Positions 1-9,461 are shown, counted from the stretch's first letter. The stretch is DNA of 48,305 nt from Halomonas alkalisoli (GCF_021412585.1 NZ_JAKCMI010000025.1:1-48305), one strand, 5' to 3'. Notes: generated by a model not told the origin, from the letters alone. Made by a program: numbers and translations.

Positions 1-590
1 CGAACCGAGCGCTCCTACAGCGATCCTCTCCACCGACGGTGCCACGCCGCTGTTGGAGGAAGCTTTAGCTCACGACTGGAGGCCGAAGGCCTCCCCGGTG
101 GTGTTGGAAACGATGCGATTATCGCCGTGGCGGCGGCCTCCGCCGTGGCGCCTGGCGGCGCCAGGCGCGATGCGGAGTCGGAGCGCCGAACCGAGCGCTC
201 CTACAGCGGATTTTTCCTGCCGTGGCAAGCGATTGCCACCCTGTCGGAGGAAGCTTCAGCTCACGACTGGAGGCCGTAGGCCTCCTGGCGGTGTTGGAAA
301 CGTTGCGATTACCGCCGTGGCGGCGGCCTCCGCCGGGGCGCCTGCGGCGCCAGTCGCGATGCGGAGTCGGAGCGCCGAACCGAGCGCTCCTACAGCGATC
401 CTCTCCACCGACGGTGCCACGCCGCTGTTGGAGGAAGCTTTAGCTCACGACTGGAGGCCGAAGGCCTCCCGGCGGTGTTGCCGATGTGAGCAATAACTGC
501 TGCCGCAGCAGCCTCTGCCGAGGCGCCTGGCGGCGCCAGTCGCGATGGGGACCAGCGCTCCAACAGCGGATTTTTCCTGCCGTGGCACCC
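1..590. repeat. Tandem array of ~185-190 bp palindrome-rich repeats
   Basis: A unit starting CGAACCGAGCGCTCCTACAG occurs at 1, 187 and 376, and a degenerate partial copy runs to about 590. Spacing is 186 and 189 bp. Each unit carries several hairpin-forming stretches: GGAGGC/GCCTCC arms at 78-94, 269-285 and 453-469; GGAGCGC/GCGCTCC arms at about 180-201 and 369-390; and GGCGCC-rich segments. The array ends directly against the stop codon of the MFS gene at 591. It looks like an intergenic REP/BIME-type element rather than coding DNA, because short open frames here simply reflect high GC. The left end is cut by the window, so the total copy number is unknown. Confidence 0.85.
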
Positions 591-1805
591 TCAGCGTGTC
601 ACCAGCTGGCCCGCTTCATTCACGTCCAGGCGCTGGTTGCGCCCGGCCAGCATGGCGAAGATCGCGGATACCGCGACGATCAGCAGCAGGGCGGTGGTGA
701 CGATGGTCAGGCTGACGTCGAACTGCAGCAGGATACCCACCGCCAGCGGCCCCATGGCGGCCAGGGTGTAGCCGCCGCCCTGGGCCAGGCCGGAGAGCTT
801 GCCGGCCAGGCGCGAGTTGGCGGTGCGCAGTACGATCAGCGTCAATGCCAGGCTGAAGCAGCCGCCCTGGCCAAGGCCGAGCAGTACCACACCGGCCCAG
901 CGCCAGCTCGTGGGACCGAGCAGCAGCAGCCAGAGGCCGGCGCCGACACAGCCCAGCACCAGCATCAGGGCGGGGCGCTGGTCACGGCTGAAGCGTGCAA
1001 GCCAGGGTGCCCCCAGGGCCGAGATGAGCTGCACCATGACCGAAGCGCCCATCATCCAGCCGGCTTCCGACTCCCCATAGCCACGGGCCTGAAGCAGGGT
1101 GGGCAGCCAGCCGAAGACGATATAGGCCAGCGACGACTGTGTGCCCATGTAGAGCATCACCTGCCAGGCGAGCGGCTGGGAGAGCAGTTGGCGCAGGGAG
1201 CCGCCGCCTCCGGGCAGCGGCGTGCCCCTTGGGGTTCGCGGCATGAGCATGATCCAGGCCAGCAGGGCCGTCACGCCCAGCAGCGACCAACTGATCAGGC
1301 TGAGTCGCCAGCTGCCGAGCAGGTCGGCCAGCGGGATGCTGAGGCCGGCACCGAGGGCGCCCCCGAGGCACAGTGCCATGGTGTAGACACCGGTCATCAG
1401 GTCGGCCCCGGCGGGTATCTCGCGCTTGACCAGGGCCGGTAGCAGCGTGCCGGCCACGCCGATGGCGGCGCCCACCAGCAAGGTGCCGGCGAAAAGCAGC
1501 GGTGTGGCGGGGAGGCCGCGTAGCAGCAGGCCGGCGATCAGGGCGGCGAGCGCCAGTGTCAGGGTGTTCTCGGGCCCGAGCCGCTTGGCGAGCCAGGGGG
1601 CCAGGGGGGCGAAGATGCCCAGGCAGAGGACGGGCAGGGTGGTGAGCGCGCCGATGGCCAGCGGAGAGAGGCCGGTGTCCAGCTGCAGCCTGACCAGCAG
1701 GGGGGCGAGCGAGGAGAGCGCGGGCCTCAGGTTGAGGCCGACCAGCACCATCAGGAATAGAAACAGTATCATGCGGGCGGTGTTACGCTTCGTGTCAGTC
1801 GTCAT
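591..1805 (-). CDS. MFS transporter, CynX/NimT-like
   Basis: A 404-residue, very hydrophobic protein with the spacing of about 12 membrane helices. The N-terminal helix contains a LNLRPALSSLAPLL stretch, typical of CynX/NimT (cyanate or 2-nitroimidazole type) major facilitator proteins. Substrate cannot be deduced. I chose the ATG at 1803-1805 over an in-frame upstream start at 1883: it is preceded by GGCGAGGCG, and the N-terminus then begins directly before the first helix. This start overlaps the stop of the upstream gene by 11 bases, so the two are probably translationally coupled. The 3' end abuts the repeat array, which may act in transcript termination. Confidence 0.85.
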   Translation of the reverse strand: MTTDTKRNTARMILFLFLMVLVGLNLRPALSSLAPLLVRLQLDTGLSPLAIGALTTLPVLCLGIFAPLAPWLAKRLGPENTLTLALAALIAGLLLRGLPATPLLFAGTLLVGAAIGVAGTLLPALVKREIPAGADLMTGVYTMALCLGGALGAGLSIPLADLLGSWRLSLISWSLLGVTALLAWIMLMPRTPRGTPLPGGGGSLRQLLSQPLAWQVMLYMGTQSSLAYIVFGWLPTLLQARGYGESEAGWMMGASVMVQLISALGAPWLARFSRDQRPALMLVLGCVGAGLWLLLLGPTSWRWAGVVLLGLGQGGCFSLALTLIVLRTANSRLAGKLSGLAQGGGYTLAAMGPLAVGILLQFDVSLTIVTTALLLIVAVSAIFAMLAGRNQRLDVNEAGQLVTR

Positions 1806-2346
1806 CGCCTCGCCATTCCCGCCCTTTGGGCGGCTTTTTGGATGTGCCCGACGCATCGGTATGTTCGCCGTCACGGGGCGCAATCAAGGGGTGTTCGGGG
1901 GTGGGGGAGCCGAAGGTCACCACGCCGGGATCCAGGCTGGCCTTGACCTGGCGGCGAATGCCGGAGACATCCTCGGTGCTGATCAACAGCTCCCGGTCGT
2001 CCTGTCGTTGACGCTGTGCGATCAAGGGGCCATCGAAGGTCCAGCAGCGTTGGGGAACCTGTGAGACATGCCAGGTGCGCCCCTGCCAGTGAGCCAGGGC
2101 CTGTGTATCCAGTTCCAGCGCCTCCAGCGGTACCAGCGCGGCAAAGAGCCGAGCGTTCAGGACGAGTCCTCCGCTGGCCATGTTCACTGCACCCTGGTAA
2201 CGCCTCTCATGCAGTTCCGTGAGAACGACGCTGCGTTTCTTCCGGGGCTCGACGGTGGCCTGCCCGCAAAGGTGGAGCAGGCCGTCGTCGATCTGCTTGA
2301 TGACCCAGACCGGAATGGGCTGTTTGCCGGTCAGCCACTTCAGCAT
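1795..2346 (-). CDS. Hypothetical protein, 183 aa
   Basis: I do not recognise this family. The N-terminus (MLKWLTGKQPIPVWVIKQID) lacks a signal peptide and no membrane helix is visible. The last ~30 residues are polar and charged, rich in K, P, R, G and D, and look disordered. The gene is real rather than a shadow because its stop overlaps the start of the downstream MFS gene by 11 bases on the same strand, as in operons, and because the opposite-strand frames here are shorter and compositionally poor. It is probably a soluble cytoplasmic protein of unknown role. Confidence 0.7.
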   Translation of the reverse strand: MLKWLTGKQPIPVWVIKQIDDGLLHLCGQATVEPRKKRSVVLTELHERRYQGAVNMASGGLVLNARLFAALVPLEALELDTQALAHWQGRTWHVSQVPQRCWTFDGPLIAQRQRQDDRELLISTEDVSGIRRQVKASLDPGVVTFGSPTPEHPLIAPRDGEHTDASGTSKKPPKGREWRGDDD

Positions 2347-2495
2347 TGGTAGGGCACTTTCACAACGGCACGCCGATACGCGCTCATCCCTGTTCTCTCC
2401 CTATCGGCACGGTACACTCGGTATCGGTAGCACTCGTACGGCACAATTTGGCTGCCTACATTGGCACAGATCCCAGCAGTCTACCATGTGCCGAA

Positions 2496-3830
2496 TCAGG
2501 CTTGGCGAGCGCCCTGGCCGCGACTGCGACGCCGGCGTGGTGCCCGGCTGTCGTCGCCGCTACGGTTGCCTTCGCTGCCACGCGAAGCGGCACCGCGGTT
2601 CCCGGTGCTGTTGCCGCCGTTGCCGCGCTGCCCCTGGCCGCCAGAGCGACCACCGCGCCCGCCGCGACCGTTCTCGATGGGCTCGGGCTTGGCGTTGGGG
2701 TCGGGCTCGAAGCCGGGCTCGACATGCTTGGTCAGGTCGCGCTTGATCAGCCGCTCGATACCCTTCAGCAGGCCATGCTCGTCGACGCAGACCAGTGAAA
2801 CGGCCTGGCCGTCGCTGCCGGCTCGGCCGGTGCGGCCGATACGGTGAACGTAGTCTTCCGCCACGTTGGGCAGCTCGAAATTGACCACGTGGGGCAGTTC
2901 GTTGATATCGAGGCCGCGAGCCGCGATGTCGGTTGCCACCAATACCTGCAGGTCGCCGGTCTTGAAGGCGGCCAGGGCCTTGGTGCGCGCCGACTGGCTC
3001 TTGTTGCCGTGAATCGCCATGGCAGGGATGTCCTGCTTGGAGAGCTGCTCGGCCAGCCGGTTGGCGCCATGCTTGGTGCGGGTGAAGACCAACACCTGGT
3101 TCCAGCTGTGACGGGTGATCAGGTGGGCCAGCAGCTCACGCTTCTTCTCCCTGTCGACGCGATAGATCGACTGGTCGACGGTCTCGGCGGTAGTGTTGCG
3201 ACGCGCCACCTCGATCATGGCCGGGTTATCGAGCAGCTTGCCGGCAAGCGCCTGGATCTCGTTGGAGAAGGTGGCCGAGAACAGCAGGTTCTGGCGCTTC
3301 TCGGGCAGCACGCGCAGGATCTTCTTGATGTCGTGGATGAAGCCCATGTCCAGCATGCGATCGGCTTCGTCGAGCACCAGGATCTCGACGTGGGAGAGGT
3401 CCACGTGCTTCTGCTGGTGCAGGTCGAGCAGGCGGCCGGGCGTGGCGATCAGGACGTCCAGGCCGGGGCGGATGGCATCCACCTGGGGCTGCTGACCTAC
3501 GCCGCCGAAGATGACATGGCTCTTCATGGTGAGGTGGCGACCGTAGTCGGCCACGCTTTCGCCCACCTGGGCGGCCAGTTCGCGGGTCGGCGTCAGGATC
3601 AGGGCGCGAATCTGGCGCTTGCCGGGTCGCGGTCCTTCCGCCAGGCGTTGCAGCATCGGCAGGGTGAAGCCGGCGGTCTTGCCGGTGCCGGTCTGGGCGC
3701 TGGCCAGCAGGTCGCCACCATTGAGGACGGCAGGTATCGCCTGGCGCTGAATGGGGGTCGGAATCGTGTAGCCCTGTGCCTCAACGGCACGGAGCAGTTC
3801 GGCACGCAGGCCGAGTTCGGAAAAGGTCAT
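2496..3830 (-). CDS. rhlE: DEAD-box ATP-dependent RNA helicase RhlE
   Basis: A 444-residue helicase that unwinds RNA duplexes in ribosome assembly and RNA turnover. It has the full DEAD-box set: Q motif (FSELGL...PTPIQ, residues ~3-28), motif I AQTGTGKT (45-52), PTRELAAQ (~81-88), DEAD (154-157), SAT, and [10 protein letters not shown] near residue 340. The last ~80 residues are a low-complexity RGG-type tail rich in G, R, S and N that ends in an [12 protein letters not shown] stretch, as in RhlE-group proteins that use basic tails to bind RNA. The ATG at 3828-3830 has a GGAGA ribosome-binding site; the in-frame upstream start at 3878 does not look used. Confidence 0.95.
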   Translation of the reverse strand: MTFSELGLRAELLRAVEAQGYTIPTPIQRQAIPAVLNGGDLLASAQTGTGKTAGFTLPMLQRLAEGPRPGKRQIRALILTPTRELAAQVGESVADYGRHLTMKSHVIFGGVGQQPQVDAIRPGLDVLIATPGRLLDLHQQKHVDLSHVEILVLDEADRMLDMGFIHDIKKILRVLPEKRQNLLFSATFSNEIQALAGKLLDNPAMIEVARRNTTAETVDQSIYRVDREKKRELLAHLITRHSWNQVLVFTRTKHGANRLAEQLSKQDIPAMAIHGNKSQSARTKALAAFKTGDLQVLVATDIAARGLDINELPHVVNFELPNVAEDYVHRIGRTGRAGSDGQAVSLVCVDEHGLLKGIERLIKRDLTKHVEPGFEPDPNAKPEPIENGRGGRGGRSGGQGQRGNGGNSTGNRGAASRGSEGNRSGDDSRAPRRRRSRGQGARQA

Positions 3831-3970
3831 GCGGTCTCCGCAGATACGCCTCCGCCGTGCCATGTGCGTCTTGCACATGACCAGTCCCGGGCCAAGGCGT
3901 GAAAAATTCGGTTCAGGGCGCGGCAGGAGGGACTACAGGTTGCCGCGAAGGCGCATTATGCCACAGCGTT

Positions 3971-4003
3971 GGCGGTAGCGCAGCTTGTTCCTGCGCCACC
4001 GCC
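3971..4003. terminator. Hairpin with 13-bp stem between rhlE and the HhH gene
   Basis: Arms GGCGGTAGCGCAG and CTGCGCCACCGCC pair with one A/C mismatch around a 7-base loop. On the plus strand a TTGTTTT run follows, giving terminator shape, but no plus-strand gene lies upstream. For minus-strand transcripts from the HhH gene there is no T-run after the stem. It may be a weak terminator, an RNA-stability hairpin, or chance. Confidence 0.35.
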
Positions 4004-4080
4004 TTGTTTTCCGGGCAGATGATTTTCCAGCGTGGCGCTTGTCCAACGGGATTTTCCAGGAATGCCTTCCAGGCTCCCGG

Positions 4081-4566
4081 TTACGGAAGGTTCTGCTTGA
4101 TGCGTGCCCGAGTGGCGGCATTGAGGCCCTTGACGTTGTCGAGGGCTTCCGGTTTGAGTGCCTTCAACTGCTCGAGGTCGCTGATACCGTGGGCGAAGAG
4201 CGCCCTGGCGCTGACCGGGCCGATGCCGTCGAGCAGGGTGAGCCGCTGTGCGAAGCGGTCGATGTAGGCCTGCTGTGCCTGCTGGTCCAGGTGATCACAG
4301 GCGCCGCGACCATAGAGCTCGCCGGCCAGCCGGTTCATGCTCCGCTCGAGGCGCTCCAGCATCGGCAGCTCGATGTCCGGATGCTGCCGCAGGCGCTCCT
4401 GCAGCTCCGTCAGTGCCTGGCTGGCCGTCTGCAGCGAGGCTACCGCCGTTGCCGGTTCGGCATCCATTGCTGCGAGCAGGCTCGACTCGAACTCACGCGC
4501 CTGCGCTTGCAGCGACAGCGCATCGTCCCGTGAAAGGGTGGTTTCATGCTGCCCGGTATCGCTCAT
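4081..4566 (-). CDS. Helix-hairpin-helix domain protein, 161 aa
   Basis: Residues ~20-100 are strongly helical, with heptad-like leucines (probable coiled coil). Residues ~108-160 resemble helix-hairpin-helix repeats: LTLLDGIGPVSARALFAHGI followed by LKALKPEALDNVKGLNAATRARI. This tandem HhH pattern (GIGPVSA, then a second helix pair) is a non-specific DNA-binding fold found in many repair proteins and small stand-alone proteins. No catalytic domain is present. A standalone gene with its own start at 4564-4566; possibly a DNA-associated accessory protein. Function unknown. Confidence 0.75.
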   Translation of the reverse strand: MSDTGQHETTLSRDDALSLQAQAREFESSLLAAMDAEPATAVASLQTASQALTELQERLRQHPDIELPMLERLERSMNRLAGELYGRGACDHLDQQAQQAYIDRFAQRLTLLDGIGPVSARALFAHGISDLEQLKALKPEALDNVKGLNAATRARIKQNLP

Positions 4567-4627
4567 GACGCTGTTCCTGTTCGATTCTGTGATTGCAGTA
4601 CGCTACTAGCGTAGCGTACTCGTCGCC

Positions 4628-5212
4628 TCATCGATGGCGACGTACGGTTGCGGCCACCTGGTCGGCCACCTGATCCCAGCTTCTGCCCAGGGCCCTCACC
4701 AGGGCGGGGTAGCCGTCATCGTCGAGCTCCGTCTCTGCGCGGAAGTTCTCCATGGCCAGCAGGGTTCCATCCGCTGCCAGCAGCTGCCACTGGCCGCTGG
4801 CCACCGCCAGGCCGTCGTAGCGGCCCTGGAAACTATCGACCTCCAGCCGCAGGAACAGCGCATCGGGCTCCCGCTGGCCGCCTTCGTCGCGCAGGACACG
4901 GGTGTCGCCCAGGCGCTCGGCAAGGCGTGCCCGCATGCCTCGTTCGAGCTGGCGCCCCAGGGGTTCGGCCCAGAGGTGCTGGCGAGCCGCATTCAGGCTG
5001 ATGTCGTCGAGCTGCAGCACGATGCCATCCACGTCCAGGTAGTGGGCCAGGCGCGGGGCACGGACCCGTAGCACATGTTCGGCACCGGGCCCGCCGGAGG
5101 GTACGGCCTGGCTGTCGGGCAGCATGAAGCGATTGGCCGGCGTGGTGCTGGTGGCGCAGCCGCTGAGCCCGAGCAGCATCGCCAGGGTGAGAAGGGCAGG
5201 CAATGTCCTCAT
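4628..5212 (-). CDS. pqiC: PqiC, outer-membrane lipoprotein of the Pqi system
   Basis: A 194-residue lipoprotein of the ABC-transport auxiliary (DUF330/YmbA) family. The N-terminus is a lipoprotein signal ending in a lipobox, LGLSGC, with the lipidated Cys at about residue 19. In E. coli, PqiC sits in the outer membrane and docks the PqiB needle that spans the periplasm. The gene is the last of three minus-strand genes in the order pqiA-pqiB-pqiC and begins 60 bases after the pqiB stop. This order matches the family operon, which supports the assignment although the protein family is divergent. Confidence 0.9.
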   Translation of the reverse strand: MRTLPALLTLAMLLGLSGCATSTTPANRFMLPDSQAVPSGGPGAEHVLRVRAPRLAHYLDVDGIVLQLDDISLNAARQHLWAEPLGRQLERGMRARLAERLGDTRVLRDEGGQREPDALFLRLEVDSFQGRYDGLAVASGQWQLLAADGTLLAMENFRAETELDDDGYPALVRALGRSWDQVADQVAATVRRHR

Positions 5213-5272
5213 GCACGGCTCCGTTGCGCAGGTCTCGAAGTCTTGAAACTCATTCCAGGTTCCCTGTTCAGT

Positions 5273-6946
5273 TCAGTTGCGTCTCGGTGCGCGGGGTTGC
5301 GGGTCGTCGGTATCCAGGCTGTCGAACAGCAGCGCCCGCGGATTCTCGTTGAGCGTGCGGGTCACCGGCTGGAGGTCGCGCATCATGCGTTCGAGGCGCT
5401 CGGCGGCGCCGCTCAGCTCGCGATAGGCACTGGAGTCCGGCGACATGCCCTCCAGCGTCTCCTGCAGGGCCACCAGCGTCGCGTTCAGGTTGCTCGGCAG
5501 GCTGCGAGTGCCAGGGTCGTCGAGCATGGCCTGCAGCGAGCTGCTCAGCTCGCGCACTTCGGTAAGCATGGCCTCCGATGTTGCCAGGTTGCGGTCGAGG
5601 CCGGCCAGCAGCGGCTCGATCTCCAGGTCGTTGAGCTTGGTGAGCAGGCTGGTCACCTGGGATTCGATCTGGGCAAATCCGGCCGAGGTGATCGGGAAGA
5701 CGGTCCGGTTGCTGAAGGTTTCCGCTATGTAGCTGTCGGCCTCTTCGCGATGGAAATTGATATCCACGAACATGGCGCCGGTGAGCAGGTTGCCCGACTT
5801 GAGCGAGGCGCGCAGCCCGGTATCGAAGAGCCGCCGGAAGCGCTGCTCCCACTCCTCGAGATCCACTTCCTGGTTCTCGATGCCCAGCCGCTGGGGCTCG
5901 ATGCGGATCAGTACCGGGATCGAGAAGCCGCCGCGGTTCGCCGGCTGGGAGGCGGTGAACTGCCAGGGTACCGCGGCCACCGTGCCGATGCGCACCCCGC
6001 GAAACTCTACCGGCGCCCCCCGGGACAGGCCGCGAACGGTATCTTCCACCAGCAGTACGTATTCCAGGTAGCGGTTGAAGGTGCCCTGGCGAGCGCTGTC
6101 CTCATCGGGATAGAGGTTGAAGGCGGTGTCGTCCGCCACCGGATTGCCGCGGGGCAGGTCCTCGGGCACGCCGAATGTCACCCCGCCTCCCAGCAGGGCC
6201 TCCAGGGATTCGACGTTGACCCGGATGCCATCGGCGTCGAGGCGCAGGTCGACGCCGCTGGCGGACCAGAAGCGCGTAGTGTCGGTGACCAGCCGGTCGT
6301 AAGGGCTCTCGATGAAGATGCGTTGGTCCATGCGGCGGGCCTCGGCATCGAAGTTGACCTCCTCCACGCGTCCCACCGTGTAGCCCTGGAAGGTGACGGG
6401 GTCGCCGGGACGCAGCGAGTTGCCCAGCTGGCTGATCAGGTTGACGCGAACGCCGGCGGCATCCGCCGGGGCCACTGGGGGCTGGTCGCTCACCTCGAAC
6501 TCCCGGACGCCCGGCTCGCCCCTGCCGGGCTGCAGCTGGATGAAGGCCCCGGAGAGCACGGTGCCCAAACCGCTGATGCCTTCGCGGCCGATACGCGGCT
6601 TCACGACCCAGAAGCGGCTGCCCTCGGTCAGCATGGCATCGGAGTCCGGCGCCATGCGTGCGGAGATCACGGTATGGGTCAGGTCGTCGGAAAGCTGTAC
6701 CCGTTCGACGCGCCCCACCTCGACGTTGCGGGTCTTGATCAGCGTGCTGCCGGCCTCGATGCCTTCGGCGTTGGACATGGTCAAGGTGATCAACGGGCCA
6801 CGACTGCGATAGTTGTCGTATACCAGCCACAGGCCGATCACGATGGCAACGATGGGGACGATCCAGATCGGCGACAGCCGTGCCTGGGGCGAGGGCTTGG
6901 CACGGTGCAGCTCCCGGGTATCGGGTTCGCGGGGTGTCTCGCTCAT
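5273..6946 (-). CDS. pqiB: PqiB, MCE-domain intermembrane transport protein
   Basis: A 557-residue protein with one N-terminal membrane helix (residues ~25-43, IWIVPIVAIVIGLWLVY). It is followed by three MlaD/MCE repeats, each opening with a pattern like ITLTMSNAEGIEAGSTLIKTR, and a long helical C-terminus (~430-530, coiled-coil-like LERNLATSEAMLTEV-type segments). The MCE rings and helical needle form a tube for lipid movement between inner and outer membranes. Its ATG overlaps the pqiA stop (ATGA), so the two are translationally coupled. It is near the E. coli length of 546 aa. Confidence 0.95.
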   Translation of the reverse strand: MSETPREPDTRELHRAKPSPQARLSPIWIVPIVAIVIGLWLVYDNYRSRGPLITLTMSNAEGIEAGSTLIKTRNVEVGRVERVQLSDDLTHTVISARMAPDSDAMLTEGSRFWVVKPRIGREGISGLGTVLSGAFIQLQPGRGEPGVREFEVSDQPPVAPADAAGVRVNLISQLGNSLRPGDPVTFQGYTVGRVEEVNFDAEARRMDQRIFIESPYDRLVTDTTRFWSASGVDLRLDADGIRVNVESLEALLGGGVTFGVPEDLPRGNPVADDTAFNLYPDEDSARQGTFNRYLEYVLLVEDTVRGLSRGAPVEFRGVRIGTVAAVPWQFTASQPANRGGFSIPVLIRIEPQRLGIENQEVDLEEWEQRFRRLFDTGLRASLKSGNLLTGAMFVDINFHREEADSYIAETFSNRTVFPITSAGFAQIESQVTSLLTKLNDLEIEPLLAGLDRNLATSEAMLTEVRELSSSLQAMLDDPGTRSLPSNLNATLVALQETLEGMSPDSSAYRELSGAAERLERMMRDLQPVTRTLNENPRALLFDSLDTDDPQPRAPRRN

Positions 6947-8301
6947 TCAGAGATTCCTTGCGGGTCGCGGGTGGCACGCGGCGGAGGCGTGTCCCAGATC
7001 AGGCGTGGGTCGAAGGTCATGGCGGCCAGCATGGTCAGTACCACGACACTGCCGAAGGCCAGGGCGGCGGGGCCCGGGGTAATGGACATCAGCGACCCGG
7101 CGCGAATCAGGGCGACCAGGATGGCCACCACGAAGACGTCGACCATGGACCAGCGGCCGATGAACTCGGTGAGGCGGTAGAGCCGCGTTCGCGTGCCGGC
7201 GTTGAGTTCGTTGCTGCGCTTGACCACCAGGCAGAGCCAGGATAGTGCCACCAGTTTCCCCACCGGGACGATCACGCTGGCGGTGAAGATCACTGCCGCG
7301 ATAGGCCAGGAGCCCATCTGGATCAACTCCACGACACCGCCGATGATGGTCGATGGCGTGGAATGTCCCAGGCTGGTGGTGGTCATGATCGGATAGAGGT
7401 TGGCCGGCACGTACATCACCGCGGCGGCGGCCAGCAGGGCCCAGGTTCGCTGCAGGCTATGCGGCATGCGGGCGTGCAGCTGTTCATCGCAGCGTCGACA
7501 ATGCGTTTTCCCTTGCGGCGAGAGTCGGTTGACCAGGCCGCAGGTGGGGCAGCCGGTCAAACCCTGGGAGGCCGCTGTCTGGCCCGAGCGAGCCCCCTCC
7601 GGTGCCAAGGGTTCGCCGCTGAGAGAGAACCACATCCAGTCCGAATCGAGGGATTGCGTGGTCGACAGCAGCAGAATGGCGAAGGCGCAGAAGGCCCAGA
7701 AGGAGACGCCGAGCTCGATCTGCGCCATGCCGGCGACCTTGATCAGGCTGACCAGCGCGCCAATGATGAAGACGTCTGCCATCATCCAGGGGTGCAGGTG
7801 GGAGAGCGAGCGGGCGATATTGCGACTGGACGGCAACGGCTCGCCACGCAGCAGGCCGAACTGCAGCCAGATCACCCCGAGCAGGTAGACGGCGGGCAAG
7901 ACCAGGATGGTCAGGATCACGGCGATCGCCACCAGGGGCTGGTGGAAGCCGATCAGCGTCGTGGCGGTCTGGGAAAGCTCGATGTTGTTGCCGATACCCC
8001 CCACGCTGAAGCTGACGAACGGAAAGGAGGCCGCCAGCATCAGCGCGATGAGTGCCGATATGGCCAGGGCCATGCTACGTTGGGCCGGTCGATGGTGGCG
8101 CGTGGCCAGCGTATGTCCACAGCGGGGGCAGTCGGCCTTCTGTCCGCCACGCAGGGGCGGCAGCGCGACCAGCCAGTCGCACTCGTGGCAGGCGCGCAGG
8201 CGCCGCCGCGAGGTGCGTGCCTCGGGCGGGTACTGGTCCACCAGGGGCTCGCCCTGCGGAAAACCAGGAGTTCGGAACGTTCGTACGGGTTGCCTGGGCA
8301 C
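6943..8301 (-). CDS. pqiA: PqiA, inner-membrane protein of the Pqi lipid-transport system
   Basis: A 452-residue protein made of two homologous halves. Each half starts with a Cys-rich zinc-ribbon-like motif (CHECDWL...CPRCGH near residue 40, CPTCG...CRRC near residue 260) followed by about four membrane helices. PqiA is the integral membrane partner of PqiB; E. coli pqi is induced by paraquat through SoxRS. The start is uncertain: the first in-frame start is a GTG at 8301 with a poor ribosome-binding site, and a GTG at 8241, preceded by GGGCGAG, is an alternative giving 432 residues. First gene of pqiABC, divergent from the Ca/Na antiporter gene. Confidence 0.92.
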   Translation of the reverse strand: MPRQPVRTFRTPGFPQGEPLVDQYPPEARTSRRRLRACHECDWLVALPPLRGGQKADCPRCGHTLATRHHRPAQRSMALAISALIALMLAASFPFVSFSVGGIGNNIELSQTATTLIGFHQPLVAIAVILTILVLPAVYLLGVIWLQFGLLRGEPLPSSRNIARSLSHLHPWMMADVFIIGALVSLIKVAGMAQIELGVSFWAFCAFAILLLSTTQSLDSDWMWFSLSGEPLAPEGARSGQTAASQGLTGCPTCGLVNRLSPQGKTHCRRCDEQLHARMPHSLQRTWALLAAAAVMYVPANLYPIMTTTSLGHSTPSTIIGGVVELIQMGSWPIAAVIFTASVIVPVGKLVALSWLCLVVKRSNELNAGTRTRLYRLTEFIGRWSMVDVFVVAILVALIRAGSLMSITPGPAALAFGSVVVLTMLAAMTFDPRLIWDTPPPRATRDPQGISE

Positions 8302-8477
8302 CGGCGTCGTTTACCTGAAGCATTTACCTGAGACGGGAAGAAAAGAGCGCCACCAACTGCCGCTCGGCAGTACACATCATGTCGACATGGCCATGGGCGT
8401 CAAACGAAAGTGTGACATGTTGACGCCATGCATACCATATACAAACATTCGGCACTGAATGTTCCCGAGGAAATGGA
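8302..8477. promoter_or_regulatory. Divergent promoter region of pqiABC and the antiporter gene
   Basis: This 176-bp region holds a perfect 12-bp palindrome CATGTCGACATG (8378-8389). It also holds a separate perfect inverted repeat GGCGTCAA / TTGACGCC (8396-8403 and 8420-8427, 16-base spacer). The inner TTGACG on each strand resembles a -35 element, so the repeat could sit over both divergent promoters. No clear SoxS or other named operator is recognised. Regulatory function is an inference. Confidence 0.5.
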
Positions 8478-9461
8478 ATGTTGCTACCCGCTCTCGCCGT
8501 CATTGGCGGTCTGGTTCTGCTGGTCTGGAGCGCCGAGCGCTTCGTCGAAGGGGCGGCAGCCACATCCCGTCGCCTGGGTGTCTCACCACTGCTGATCGGC
8601 ATGCTGGTGCTTGGCTTCGGTACATCGGCACCGGAACTGATGGTATCGGCACTGGCGGCGGGGCAAGGCAATCCGGGGCTGGCGCTGGGTAATGCCTACG
8701 GCTCGAATATCGCCAACATCGGCCTGATTCTCGGGCTGGTGGCACTGGCGTCGCCGCTGTCGGTGCACTCCGGGGTGATTCGCCGGGAGCTGCCGCTGTT
8801 GGGTGGGGTGACGCTGCTGTCGGCCCTGTTGATGTGGGGCGGGGTGATCGGGCGCATGGAGGGCAGCCTGCTGCTGGCACTGCTGGCCGCGTTCATCCTG
8901 TTCAGTATCCTGCAGGCCCGCCGAGCCGGGCCGGATGCCCTGGCGGCGGAGACCGAGGAGAGCCTGGCGGTCAAGCCCATGTCGCTCAAGGCTGGGCTGG
9001 TCTGGACCCTGGTGGGCCTGCTGCTGCTGATCGTGAGTTCACGCATCCTGGTGTGGGGGGCGGTTGCCATCGCCCAGGGCTTTGGCGTCAGCGACCTGAT
9101 CATCGGGCTCACCGTGGTGGCGGTGGGTACATCGCTGCCCGAGCTGGCCGCCTCGGTCAGCGCTTTGCGCCGGGGTGAGCACGACCTGGTGCTGGGCAAC
9201 GTGGTCGGCTCGAACCTCTTCAATACGCTGGGCGTCGTCGGGCTCGCCGCGGTGATCCGGCCCATCGAGGTCGGCAGCGAGGTGCTGCTGCGGGACTGGA
9301 GCCTGATGGCTGTCATGACGGCGCTGATGGTGGTCTTCGCCATGGGCTGGCGGGGGCGCCCGGGCCGTATCAATCGCCTCGAAGGGGCCGTGCTGCTGAC
9401 CCTGTTCCTCGGCTATATGCTCTTCATGATCCGGCTGGTGGTGCTGTCCGGCAGCGCTTGA
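8478..9461 (+). CDS. Calcium/sodium antiporter, YrbG-type (CaCA family)
   Basis: A 327-residue inner-membrane exchanger with about 10 helices. It has two inverted alpha-repeats, the hallmark of the cation/Ca exchanger family: LGFGTSAPELMVS...GNAYGSNIANIG (~residues 44-80) and AVGTSLPELAAS...GNVVGSNLFNTLG (~residues 214-255). The conserved Glu residues in the two SAPE/SLPE segments coordinate Ca2+ or Na+. Start ATG at 8478 has GAGGAAATGG just upstream. A monocistronic gene, divergent from pqiABC. It likely exports Ca2+ in exchange for Na+, a sensible role in a salt-adapted cell (inference). Confidence 0.92.
   Translation: MLLPALAVIGGLVLLVWSAERFVEGAAATSRRLGVSPLLIGMLVLGFGTSAPELMVSALAAGQGNPGLALGNAYGSNIANIGLILGLVALASPLSVHSGVIRRELPLLGGVTLLSALLMWGGVIGRMEGSLLLALLAAFILFSILQARRAGPDALAAETEESLAVKPMSLKAGLVWTLVGLLLLIVSSRILVWGAVAIAQGFGVSDLIIGLTVVAVGTSLPELAASVSALRRGEHDLVLGNVVGSNLFNTLGVVGLAAVIRPIEVGSEVLLRDWSLMAVMTALMVVFAMGWRGRPGRINRLEGAVLLTLFLGYMLFMIRLVVLSGSA

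Noticed and set aside
1..590. CRISPR array
   Set aside because: Units are ~185-190 bp with no uniform short repeat and spacer pattern, and no cas gene is near.
5075..7180. 701-aa plus-strand frame opposite pqiB and pqiC
   Set aside because: Antisense shadow of high-GC genes: no ribosome-binding site, no family features, while the minus-strand pqi proteins are recognisable.
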